Origin: Acanthacorydalis orientalis
Lineage: Eukaryota; Arthropoda; Insecta; Megaloptera; Corydalidae
Assembly (NCBI GenBank): GCA_034766995.1
Contig: CM068313.1
Span: forward strand, 60,539,877 to 60,603,876
Reading direction: 5' to 3'
DNA length: 64,000 nt
The notes under the pieces are model-generated. The model saw nothing but the letters and a program-made list of their open reading frames with translations, did not search any database and was not told the origin of the DNA. This document shows, piece by piece, positions 55,692-64,000 of the stretch. Position numbers and translations under genes: made by a program. The stretch's first letter is position 1; each line of letters begins with the position of its first letter.

Positions 55692-56553
55692 CGACAGAAG
55701 TGAAACTTCAGTATTTTTATGTAGATGTAGGGAAGGAAGGCTTGTAAATTACAAGTTCAATAATATAAATAAGACATTCTATAATTAAAAAGGGAAGGGT
55801 TCATTGCTATAAATAACATGTTTAATAATATAAAGACATGTTATAGTGAAAAACATAATTTTATTGTGATTAAATTTGTTCGTATTCTAAAAATGAAACA
55901 ATTTGTTTATGATAACTAAAATATGATATAAAAAGTTTTGACTCAAATTTATCGAGAAATCTCGATAGTAACGTTTTTGGTGACACGCCGTATGATTTTA
56001 CCTCTCGGTAACGCGCCCATAGTCATTTTGAAGTTTCACTTCAAAATGATGTGCGTGGACGCCACGTGCTTTAGAAATGAATTTTCTGTAAGGAATTGAA
56101 AAAGAACGCAAATTTTATTATAAATGAAGGAGTAAAACAATCGAATTTTCCAGTAGCCAGAACGGCTTATTTGAATTTAATTCAAATTGCAACTTTTTAA
56201 TTAACACTATTACAGCTGGTGGAAATATATAATACATACAATATGATACGCAAAACATTATACAGAGAGATACATAAATATATTACAAAAGCTATTATTA
56301 CTTTAGATTGGATACATTCGTACTGCACAAGACGAGAGAAACGTATGCTAGCCTCTTTCTCCCCCCTTCCCCCACCTCATGGATCAGAAACAGTATGGCG
56401 AGAAAGTGAAACGAAATAGCGATACGGGCCCTCATCATTCTACCACTCTACCCCCAACTGTATCGTGAAAAGAACAGCTGCGTTGCTGATTTCCGTTTCA
56501 CTTTGATTTCTATGAGGCAGACTCGCACTACCGTGCCCTAAAAAATTTCACTT
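55692..56553. mobile_element. Insertion element with GAAGTGAAA termini
   Basis: GAAGTGAAACTTCA at 55694 and TTTCACTTC at about 56544-56552 are inverted ends. The surrounding sequence is the Tc1 3' flank, which is continuous at 51250-51340 but split here. A perfect 12 bp stem with a 3-base loop built on the same motif sits at 56023-56049. No coding signature; the short open frame 56219-56419 has none. Superfamily not recognised. Confidence 0.5.
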
Positions 56554-57039
56554 CAAAAAAATCCTGGCAACAATTGCACTTATATCGAGCTATCATATCC
56601 AAATGAACGAATTATTGATTTTTTGACTGGGTATAATAATTTGATAAGGTACTGTAGTTTGTACGAATTTGAGTAGTGATTATGAAAGAATTCATATTTA
56701 TCACTAGTTACATAATTTGAAAAATAAACTATAATATTTATAATGGTGGAATACAGTTTTCTTATGTCAGTTTTTAGAATGAATGTATCATAAAATATGA
56801 GATATTTTCGATTATCTAATGTTTCTTGTTTAAGAACAAATTTTAACTGCTTTGTACATTATATCTTCAACTTGATGAAATGCAACTAAATGTTTCATCA
56901 ATTTGTTTCAAAGTAAAATAATTAGAATTATATTGAAAGATTCATTAAATCTTATATGTTCTCAAACAATATTTGAAACAATATGAACACAATATTAATT
57001 CACTCTACTATCGCCTCATTACTTAATATTGAAAATTAC
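56554..57039. other. Tc1 3' flank remainder and unassigned DNA
   Basis: 56554-56630 continues the Tc1 3' flank shared with 51270-51335. The rest is AT-rich without features. Confidence 0.5.
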
Positions 57040-57216
57040 TAGGGTTGAGTGATAAGTACCTCTGTTTGACAAAAGATAGCACCACTGATATCAAACTGCA
57101 ATATCTTTTAACAGAATTACCTTTCAAACTACTGCTATCAAAGCTTGAGCACAATACGTTAATTAGCTTAGTTTCGATAGTCATTCAAAGTAAACAATTA
57201 TTGTTCTTTTTTAACT

Positions 57217-58228
57217 ATGGAAAAAATTCAGTATCGGTCAGTGATTAAATTTCTGTTTTTGGATGGGGAAATGTATGAAGAAATTGAAGAAAAACTACAC
57301 GCTGTCTACGGTGACTCTGCATCTTTGATGATAACCGTCAAATATTGGTTCAATGAATTTAAACGTGGTCGTACAAACGTTTGTGATAAAGAACGTTCAA
57401 GTTACTGCTGAAGAGATGATTAGAAAAATCCATGACATTGTTTTAAGTGATCGTATAATTAAAGTGATGAGTCATGAGATAGTTGAGAATTAGGCATCTC
57501 AGATGAACGTGTAAGGAACATATTGCACGATCATTTGCATATGAAAAAGCCATCCGTCAGATGGATGCCACTTTTGCTTACAATCGACCGACAACGCATT
57601 TAAATGACCAATTACAAGGGGTGTTTAACGATTTTTAAACGTAATCGACATGAATTTTGTGTGATACATAACCGTTGAAGAAACATGGATCCATTGTAAT
57701 ACACCTGAAACGAATGAGTAGTCGAAACAATGAACTTCTCTTGGAGAACGTGTACACAAAAGAAGGAAAAAAAGAAAGAACATGCAAAAAAGAAAGAAAA
57801 TGCAAAAAGAAAGAAAAAGCAAAGAAGACAAAATTTTGCTAATCCACTATCTTGTAAAACGGAAAACAATAACATGAACCTACTATTTATCATCATTGGA
57901 CCAACTGAATGATGATATCAACAGAAAAACGTCCTCATTCGGTAAAGAAAAAGTGATCTACCATCACGACAATGCACCGGTACACAAATCAACAATTGTG
58001 ATTGCAAAATTGCATGAATTGCACTACGAATTGTTTCCATATCCATCATATTCTCCAAATTTAGCACCGTGCGACTTTTCCTGTTTCCAAACTTGAAGAA
58101 ATGGTTCGAAGGTAAAAGATTTGCATCAAATTCAGAAATCATCACTCCTATAAATGGCTATTTTGAGGAGTTTGACAAACCATACTACTCAGAAGGGATA
58201 AAAAAATCGGACATGAGTTGGACTATGT
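57217..58228 (+). pseudogene. mariner type 4 transposase, frameshifted
   Basis: Starts MEKIQYRSVIKFLFLDGEMY at 57217. The first helix-turn-helix ends in KYWFNEFKRGRTNVCD. The middle is broken. ITVEETWIHCNTPET (about 57668) has Glu where the first catalytic Asp should be. A Lys/Glu-rich stretch at 57755-57830 replaces the usual linker. YHHDNAPVHKSTIVIAKLHE has the second Asp and SPNLAPCDF the third, followed by a one-base deletion. NLKKWFEGKRFASNSE and the end at about 58228 complete it. Confidence 0.8.
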
Positions 58229-58502
58229 AGACTAAGAAAAGTAAATAAAATGTGTAAAAGTAAAATGTGTGTTGCACTTAGTCCAACACATTTCCGATTT
58301 TTTATCCCTTCTGAATAGTACGGTTTGTCAAACTCGTCAAAATAGCCATTTACAGGAGCGATGACTTCCGAATTTGATGCAAATCTTTTACCTCCGAACC
58401 ATTTCTTCAAGTTTGGAAACTGGAAAAAGTCGCACGGTGCTAAATTTGAAGAATATGATGGATGTGGAAGCAATTCGTAGTGCAATTTATGCAATTTTAA
58501 TT
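58004..58502. repeat. Inverted repeat of mariner 3' coding sequence
   Basis: Arm 1 (58004-58232, plus strand) and arm 2 (58270-58502, minus strand) are inverted copies with scattered differences, separated by 37 bp. Arm 2 keeps the frame across NLAPCDFFQFPNLKKWFGGK, where arm 1 has a deletion. A transcript would fold into a 230 bp hairpin. Confidence 0.85.
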
Positions 58503-58520
58503 ACATCTACTTGAACTATC

Positions 58521-58694
58521 TATCTTGCTTTACGTAAGTAAAGCAAGATAAGTAAATAAAAAATAGTAGAATAAAATAGTATAAAATAATAGAATATAAA
58601 AAATATAAAATAGTAGAATATTAGTAGAATAAAAATAAAAAATAAAGTAAGTAGTAACTAGTTACTACTTACTTTATTTTCTTTATTTTTATTC
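58521..58694. repeat. Two strong palindromes in AT-rich DNA
   Basis: 58521-58550: 13 bp arms (TATCTTGCTTTAC) around GTAA. 58639-58680: a perfect 42 bp palindrome with no loop, centred on AACTAGTT, extendable with a small bulge to about 58627-58694. Between them lie AATAGTAGAATA-type short repeats. Confidence 0.9.
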
Positions 58695-58802
58695 GTGTAA
58701 TTTTGTGTAAGATAAAGCGAAAAGGAGATTATCTTGAAAAATAAAAAAAAATATTTAAAAACATTTTTTTCTTGTCAAATACGGGTACTTATCACTTTAC
58801 CC

Positions 58803-59159
58803 TCATATATAACTAATTTTCGTTCATTATCGACTTAAATTGAACAGATACATTATTAACATTATATCCATCTAATAATGACGTATATTGTACATCTAAG
58901 AAAATTTAATTGAAAATTATTAATAGATTTCGAAACAGATGTGAATCGAACGGGCAAATCTTGTTAAAAACAGAACTTAAGACAGATTTTCTCGGATAGG
59001 TTTTTCTCGTTTTACAAATTCTTTTCAACTACATTAACGCGTTCTGTCTTGACAGTTTTTAGCGACATTTTATTTCAATTGTGCATGAGCCATTAGACAA
59101 TTAATCATGATGGTTTTTATATACAATACTGGAAAGTATCATACATTTCAGACGGACAT
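58803..59159. other. Unassigned AT-rich DNA
   Basis: No recognised feature. Confidence 0.4.
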
Positions 59160-59558
59160 TTAACACGCATGTCTAGTATACTTGACACAAATTCTAGTCA
59201 ATAAGAACTTTATGTCAACTATACTTGACATCAATGCATATTCGGACAAGTATTGTCACAGGCGATTTTTTATTAGCCTGTCATATATGACATGTTGGAT
59301 TCTTTATTGTCAATTCAAACAAGTTGATTTCGTCGAAAAATAAATTTATAAGCAATAAAATATTTTGTCATAGATATAGTTTTCATAAGTGAAATGCATG
59401 TTTATTTATTCCATAATAAAATAATAATATTATGTGGAAAATTTGATTTTATTTTAACCCACATACAATCCCCAGAAAAAAAGTATGAAGTCCTCGTGAG
59501 TGACATATCCTTCATATGATTTTTCAAAGGTAAATTATTAAAATAATTTAGATTTTCA

Positions 59559-61290
59559 TTACTTATTTAATGATATTATATTTATACACTCTTTACAATT
59601 ATCGCAAAAATATACTGCATTTTTATGCTCATCACATATATATTTTTTACAATTTTCACATACCAAATATGGTTTACGGTCTTTTCTAATACATATTTGA
59701 CACCAAGTTCCTGAGTATATTTTTCTCTTTTTTACACTAGATTTTCCTGTTGAAATGGATAGTTGTGAAAAGTTTTCAGGCACATTAGCATTTTGCTGAT
59801 GAGTGTTGATAAGGTGAAGTGATACACTACCGCATTGTTTTTTCGGTCGTCGCAATATTTCTTCGTGCACTACTGAGATCCAAATTCTTCTAGAAACAAA
59901 CGTCTTCGAAATAGTTTACTTTTATTCCAAGTCGGTTCTGTTTCTAATCAGAGAACATAAGTGTTGACCTCAGCTATGTCAATTATATTGAAAAATAAAC
60001 ATGATGGCCAGCGGTTGGTTTTCCTCTTGACTGTGAAAGTACTATCCCAAGTGTATCAACACCTGCTTTTGCCTTATTATAAAAATCAATTATTTCTGGT
60101 AGTTTTTTTTTATCAGAAGTTTTATTGTACTGATGAAGAGTACTCATTATTCTAACAATCTTGTATGGTTTGGGAACATATTCCACCAAAGTAACCTCAT
60201 CCGCGAAATAAAAATCGCTCGAATATACTGATCACCGGCGAATGTCTTCTTTTGTGGAAACTCGTAAAAATATTTTTTTAGATCTTACCGTATCAACATG
60301 CAATATTTTTTTCCTCAATAATTCTATAGTAAGATCGTAGGTGGTAATTAAATTATTGCATGTGATGTTTCGGCCTTTCAGATCTTTTACTAAATCAAAT
60401 ACTACTCTCTGTCCTTAATTTCGTTCTAGTGCCTAGTTTGGTCCTTTTACTGTATACACTTGTGTGTTCAGGCAAAATTTGTTCTGCTATCACATACAGC
60501 ACAAATTTTTATTCCATACTTTGCAGACTTTGTATGCATATATTGCCTAAATGGAGATCGGCCTCGAAAAACGAACAACTGTTCATCAACAGTGATATTT
60601 TCATATGGAGTATACAAGTGAAAAATGTTATTTACCCACTTATTCCATAAATCATGGATAGCAGCCAATTTGTCATGAGCCCGGCGTTCCTGTCGATCTC
60701 ATTTAGCATCAAAACGAAAAATTCTTGTGAGTGATTCAAAATACTTCTTGGACATAGTGGCTCGAAATATTGGTCGATCTTTACTCTCATCCCACAAGTT
60801 ATCGGTAGGATTCTTCACGAGACTTATAGACACCGGCTAAAATGAGTATTCCAATATATGCTTAAATTATAATATGATCCGTGTCTTTCCAACTTTCACC
60901 AAATACTCTCTGACCCTCTATATTTGTGTTGTCACAAACGATTGTTTTAAATAGATTGGGCAAAGCATAATTAAAAATCACCGTTGATATTTCCGATTCG
61001 AGAGGTAGCGTAACATGTTATTCCAACTTTATCCATTATTATATTTTCAGCTCGTGTCTTTACTTGTTGATTACTCTATACATTTGTTCATGTAACTTTC
61101 TTATCTTTTGAGCTATAAAAAGTCTCTAAATGTATTTCTGGAATGGGCACGATATTTTCTTCATTCTCGGAGATATCACTACTCTCTGGGAAAAGTTCTT
61201 CATTATCTTCTTACGAATCGGAAGTTAAATTCATAGGTTCTTCGTCAAGATGAATTTCGTCTACTATTGCTTGAAATTCAACAAGTTAAT
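59559..61290 (-). pseudogene. piggyBac transposase copy G, near complete but broken
   Basis: Minus strand, in order. Acidic N-terminus (ESSDISENEENIVPIPEIHL, about 61195-61140). A disrupted middle (AENIIMDKVGITCYATSRIG; WNTHFSRCL; MRVKIDQYFEPLCPRSI). LWNKWVNNIFHLYTPYENIT and VDEQLFVFRGRSPFRQYMHT with KSAKYGIKICAVCDSRTN (60668-60468), a catalytic Asp lying in TVDEQL. Then PKPYKIVRIMSTLHQYNKTS and AKAGVDTLGIVLSQSRGKP (60189-59983). Finally the C-terminal cysteine-rich domain with WCQICIRKDRKPYLVCENCK, YICDEH and YFCDNC (59720-59590). Most domains survive, with frameshifts, so this is the most complete piggyBac in the window. Confidence 0.85.
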
Positions 61291-61309
61291 AACTGAAAAT
61301 TTAATCACA

Positions 61310-61665
61310 AAGTAGTAGAAATTATTTTATAATTATAACATGTTATTTCTTATTTTTCGCCGGGAATTTATATTTTATGCATGGTCTTCGGGTGAAATTT
61401 CACCCAATTTCATGTTTGATATACTGTTGCTAGCTAAAGATACAAGTTTGTGCTTTTTGCTATTTATTTAAAATTATAATTACAGCGAATAAGGGCTAAT
61501 ATTAAATGTACAAAATTGTTCATATTTAAATACACGGAAAACTTACGCCAGCGGTCTTCGAGTGAAATTTCACCCGAAGACTATACATCAAATATGGATT
61601 CCCGGCGAAAAGTAAAAAACAAAATGCTATAATTATAAAATAATTTCTACTAAATTCACCCGAGG
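61310..61665. repeat. Inverted repeat with internal GTGAAATTTCAC palindromes
   Basis: Arms of about 100 bp (61310-61410 and 61562-61665 inverted) share TAGAAATTATTTTATAATTA and TTTTTCGCCGGGAAT. Both arms include GTGAAATTTCAC. At 61553-61580 this is part of a 28 bp palindrome with one mismatch (GTCTTCGAGTGAA...TTCACCCGAAGAC). Confidence 0.8.
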
Positions 61666-61681
61666 ATCGTATGACGGTTAA

Positions 61682-62205
61682 CAATACGTCATAACAAACG
61701 AATTTTATAAAAGATGATTTTCTTTTTTTAAAAAAATACATAAATTAAGTCATTCACACTTAACGATCAAAGTAGTAAAATGAGGTATCGAAGAAGACAT
61801 TCAATAACAATGATAAAAATCGTCATAAGGAAAATGGAATTTCAAGTATGCAATGACAATACAAGCCACCGTTTAAAAATCAATATATCATGCAAATAGA
61901 CAAGTGTTATAGTTTCGAACATTTCCTCGAATATTAAGTAAGCAATCAGTGTTCGATGGTTTGGGGTCATTGCGCTTTGAAAACCAAACAGAAACCGTCC
62001 ATGCGCGGACAAACAATATTGTTTTATGTTATTTTCTATTATTATAACTGGAAAGTACGTGTCATAATGTTATTACTTTAAGGTGTATAAAAATGAATTG
62101 AAAATGATAAATAAAAATAATGAATAATGTAAACAATGTAAGAAAATGAATTTCATAATAAAATATTTTTTGATTCGCACACTTTTAATAAACGAAATGT
62201 AAATA

Positions 62206-62213
<8 letters not shown>
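61682..62213. other. Unassigned AT-rich DNA
   Basis: No recognised feature. Confidence 0.4.

Positions 62214-62253
<40 letters not shown>
62214..62253. repeat. (TA)n microsatellite
   Basis: TA tract, the end of which was duplicated on insertion of the hAT MITE that follows. Confidence 0.9.
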
Positions 62254-62882
62254 CAGGGGTGCGGAACTTCTTCGATAATAACAGCCACATATAATACTTT
62301 TCATACACTTTTGAATGTTCAAGAGCCACAGAAAACATTATTTTAAAATTGAATTGTTAGTTTGGTAGAAAAATAATTGCGGTTTATGACCTTCAAATTC
62401 ATATAAAAAACCGCAATTATTTTCCTATCGACCTAATAAAAATAATAAAAAATAAGCGGAATATGTTTAATCTCTACTCGATGAAGATTTTCATTAAGTG
62501 TTCATTTTTCAGTTAAAACTTATCGAGACCGTGTTAAAAGTTGTATTATTAAAGATATTTTTCTCGAAAATTTATGCAGTAACCCGTCCCAAATTTGGTT
62601 TTAATGCATTCATCAAGTCTTAATTAACGAAATTGTTAGGTTTCATTTCTTTTTTAATAATTATCTATAACTGTAGAGCCACTTTAAACAGCAGTTTGCA
62701 CACGTAATTCATATAGACGTTTGATAAGGTACTGTGATATAAAATATTCTAATATTAGTACACGCTCTATTATATTACCATAGATTATAGATATAAAAGT
62801 TTGGGAAAAATTGCAATAAAATACACTACTGTCACGGGAGCATCGCAGAGTATCTTTGTGAGCCGTAGTTTTCCTACCCATG
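62254..62882. mobile_element. hAT MITE, copy 1, with nested mini-mariner
   Basis: The tips CAGGGGTGCGGAAC and (inverted) CATGGGTAGGAAAAC are imperfect inverted repeats. An exact 8 bp duplication, ATATATAA, flanks it (62246-62253 and 62883-62890), diagnostic of hAT. Internal AGAGCCACAG and GAGCCGTAG motifs are shared with the copy at 63070. No coding sequence. Confidence 0.9.
62360..62433. mobile_element. 74 bp mini-mariner (two termini only)
   Basis: GTTTGGTAGAAAAATAATTG at the left and GGTCGATAGGAAAATAATTG (right end inverted) are the tips of the type 5 mariner (42497-43075), joined with almost nothing between them and flanked by TA (62358-62359, 62434-62435). Sequence next to the left tip corresponds to the 3' end of the 42497 element and that next to the right tip to its 5' end. 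Confidence 0.85.
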
Positions 62883-62890
62883 ATATATAA

Positions 62891-63069
62891 GAAAGAAGTT
62901 TATAAAACTATAAGAAGTTAAAATTCAATGTTAAAATCAATTCAGTGCCTTTGCATCTTTGCACTTGGTCCCATTGAATAATTATTGTGGTATTCAATTA
63001 TGATCAGTCTTTGTTTTTCATCCATCTTCAGATAGCTTGTTGGATATTTCAGAAAATAACTGTATAGAA
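62891..63069. other. Unassigned sequence between the two hAT MITEs
   Basis: No recognised feature. Confidence 0.4.
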
Positions 63070-63511
63070 CAGGGGGTGGACACTTATTCGGTAATAAAAA
63101 TAACATATAATACTTTTCATACATTTTTGAATGTTCGATAGCCACAGAAAATATTATTTTAAAATTGTATTTACAAATAATAAAAAATACAACTATATAG
63201 TAGTATTACTCACTAAAGCAGAATATATTTAATCTCTACTCGTTGAAGACTTTAATTGAGTTTTTATTTTTGCAGTTAGTTAAACACAGTTAAGCTGGTT
63301 GGACACTAATGCATATGGATATTTGAAAAGATAATACGAATTTCCCGTTAAGATATAAAATATTTTAATATTTGTACATACTATATTATTATAGAGTATT
63401 AATATAACAGATTAAGAATAATGGCAATGAAATCCAATATTGCCTAGCGAGAAGCACAATGTAGCTTTGGGAGCTACATGTGGCTCGCGAGCCACAGTTT
63501 TCACACCGTTG
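63070..63511. mobile_element. hAT MITE, copy 2
   Basis: The tips CAGGGGGTGGACAC and (inverted) CAACGGTGTGAAAAC are flanked by GTATAGAA (63062-63069) and TTATAGAA (63512-63519), an 8 bp duplication with one mismatch. CATATAATACTTTTCATACA and TTTTTGAATGTTCGATAGCC are shared with copy 1. No coding sequence. Confidence 0.85.
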
Positions 63512-63611
63512 TTATAGAATATAGTTCAAGATTCGAAACTGATCGTGAAAGAATACTATAAGAGTGATTCAATACAACGAAAATCAAGTGGATAATTCAC
63601 TAATTGAATTA

Positions 63612-63615
<4 letters not shown>

Positions 63616-63677
<62 letters not shown>
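63616..63677. repeat. (TA)n microsatellite
   Basis: TA tract with one TGTA interruption, followed by ordinary sequence leading into Tc1-like coding. Confidence 0.9.
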
Positions 63678-63829
63678 GGCTGATTCAACTTATGCTTGCA
63701 CTTTGGATAGACAAGTCTAAAATTTATTATTTGGAACTCCTGGCTGTATGACGTTTGTTTGCAGAATAAAAAATGAAGAGCTCAGACTTAGTAAACATTT
63801 AAGACAATTAAACAAGGCAGTACGAAAAT

Positions 63830-64000
63830 TAACAGATGAGAATGTTTTTCCAATAATGGCATAAGTCCAATTTTTTGGATACACCCACCATGAATGCTGA
63901 AGTTTATGTTGATACAATGCAAAAAGTAATTTCGCCTTATGCCGAATAGAATATGCAGCTGAAATGGATTTTGCAGCAAGAGAATGGCCAGCTCAGTCTG
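63830..64000 (+). pseudogene. Tc1-like transposase fragment at the window edge
   Basis: CFSNNGISPIFWIHPP followed, one frame on, by MNAEVYVDTMQKVISPYAE, a stop, and MQLKWILQQENG. This is the stretch of Tc1 transposases from 'VWGCFS..GVGPI..I' to the second catalytic site, normally QQDN, here QQEN. It may continue beyond the window. A different Tc1 lineage from the copies at 50590 and 55340. Confidence 0.7.

Larger units (their letters stand above)
57042..58802 (+). mobile_element. mariner type 4 (SETMAR-like), with inverted 3' duplication
   Basis: The left tip GGGTTGAGTGATAAGTACC is preceded by TA (57040-57041). The right tip, inverted, is GGGTAAAGTGATAAGTACC. At 1761 bp it is about 450 bp longer than a normal mariner because an inverted copy of its own 3' coding part (58270-58502) and palindromic AT-rich DNA precede the right end. 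Relatives: 18501-18890, 20126-20260. Confidence 0.8.
59164..61677 (-). mobile_element. piggyBac element copy G, decayed
   Basis: The left end has TTAA (59160-59163) followed by CACGCATGTCTAGTATACTT and a second CAACTATACTTGACATC, the same subterminal style as at 24187. The right end is less certain: TTAA at 61678-61681 with CCGTCATACGATCCTCGGG inside. It does not match the left tip and may belong to a nested palindromic element (61310-61665). Confidence 0.55.

Noticed and set aside
57730..57912. Lys/Glu-rich frame
   Set aside because: Lies in the broken middle of the type 4 mariner and is a short A/G-rich expansion, not a separate gene.

Overview
This window is AT-rich eukaryotic DNA, most probably from an arthropod. 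I find no convincing host gene. Nearly every stretch that can be interpreted is a mobile element or its remains. The transposase lineages (mariner DD34D subfamilies, DUF4817-type mariners, Tc1, Tigger/pogo, piggyBac, hAT, Helitron-like ends, RTE and Jockey-like retroposons) are the mix typical of insects and spiders. Very long (TA)n microsatellites fill most of the remaining space. The species cannot be named from this sequence.

Layout. 0-8.5 kb: hAT transposase remnant, mariner HTH scrap, a 1.27 kb mariner (3296-4564), a Helitron-like 3' end, a LINE reverse transcriptase scrap, then a DUF4817-type mariner scrap beside a piggyBac fragment. 8.5-16 kb: an unclassified repeat family around a second mariner type (9289-10541), a piggyBac C-terminus split by a near-perfect 898 bp foldback element, two Helitron-like copies in tandem, and two more mariners. 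16-25 kb: compound microsatellites, mariner fragments, a 347 bp tandem duplication, an unclassified transposon-like coding remnant, a piggyBac 5' end. 25-31.3 kb: a DUF4817-type mariner, a 25 bp minisatellite, a mariner embedded in TA arrays, and about 1.4 kb of almost pure (TA)n. 31.3-44 kb: a second foldback copy containing nested mariner and piggyBac, chimeric mariner/piggyBac sequence, a TTAA-flanked MITE. 44-53 kb: a full-length DUF4817-type mariner, an RTE fragment with internal triplication, Tigger, Tc1 and the 3' end of a Jockey-like LINE. 53-64 kb: two piggyBac elements, a mariner with an inverted-repeat 3' half, strong palindromes, two hAT MITEs with target-site duplications, and a Tc1 fragment at the edge.

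Almost all coding sequences are broken by stops and frameshifts. The main exception is a 208-codon open frame (29078-29704) in a mariner deletion derivative. It keeps the catalytic aspartates but has lost the N-terminal DNA-binding domain, and two sister copies lack the same domain. The best candidates for something unusual are the long foldback element and its nested second copy, the DNA-binding-domain-less mariner group, the repeated association of TA-targeting elements with (TA)n arrays, and a cluster of strong palindromes. All calls come from reading the sequence and from remembered family motifs; no database search was run.
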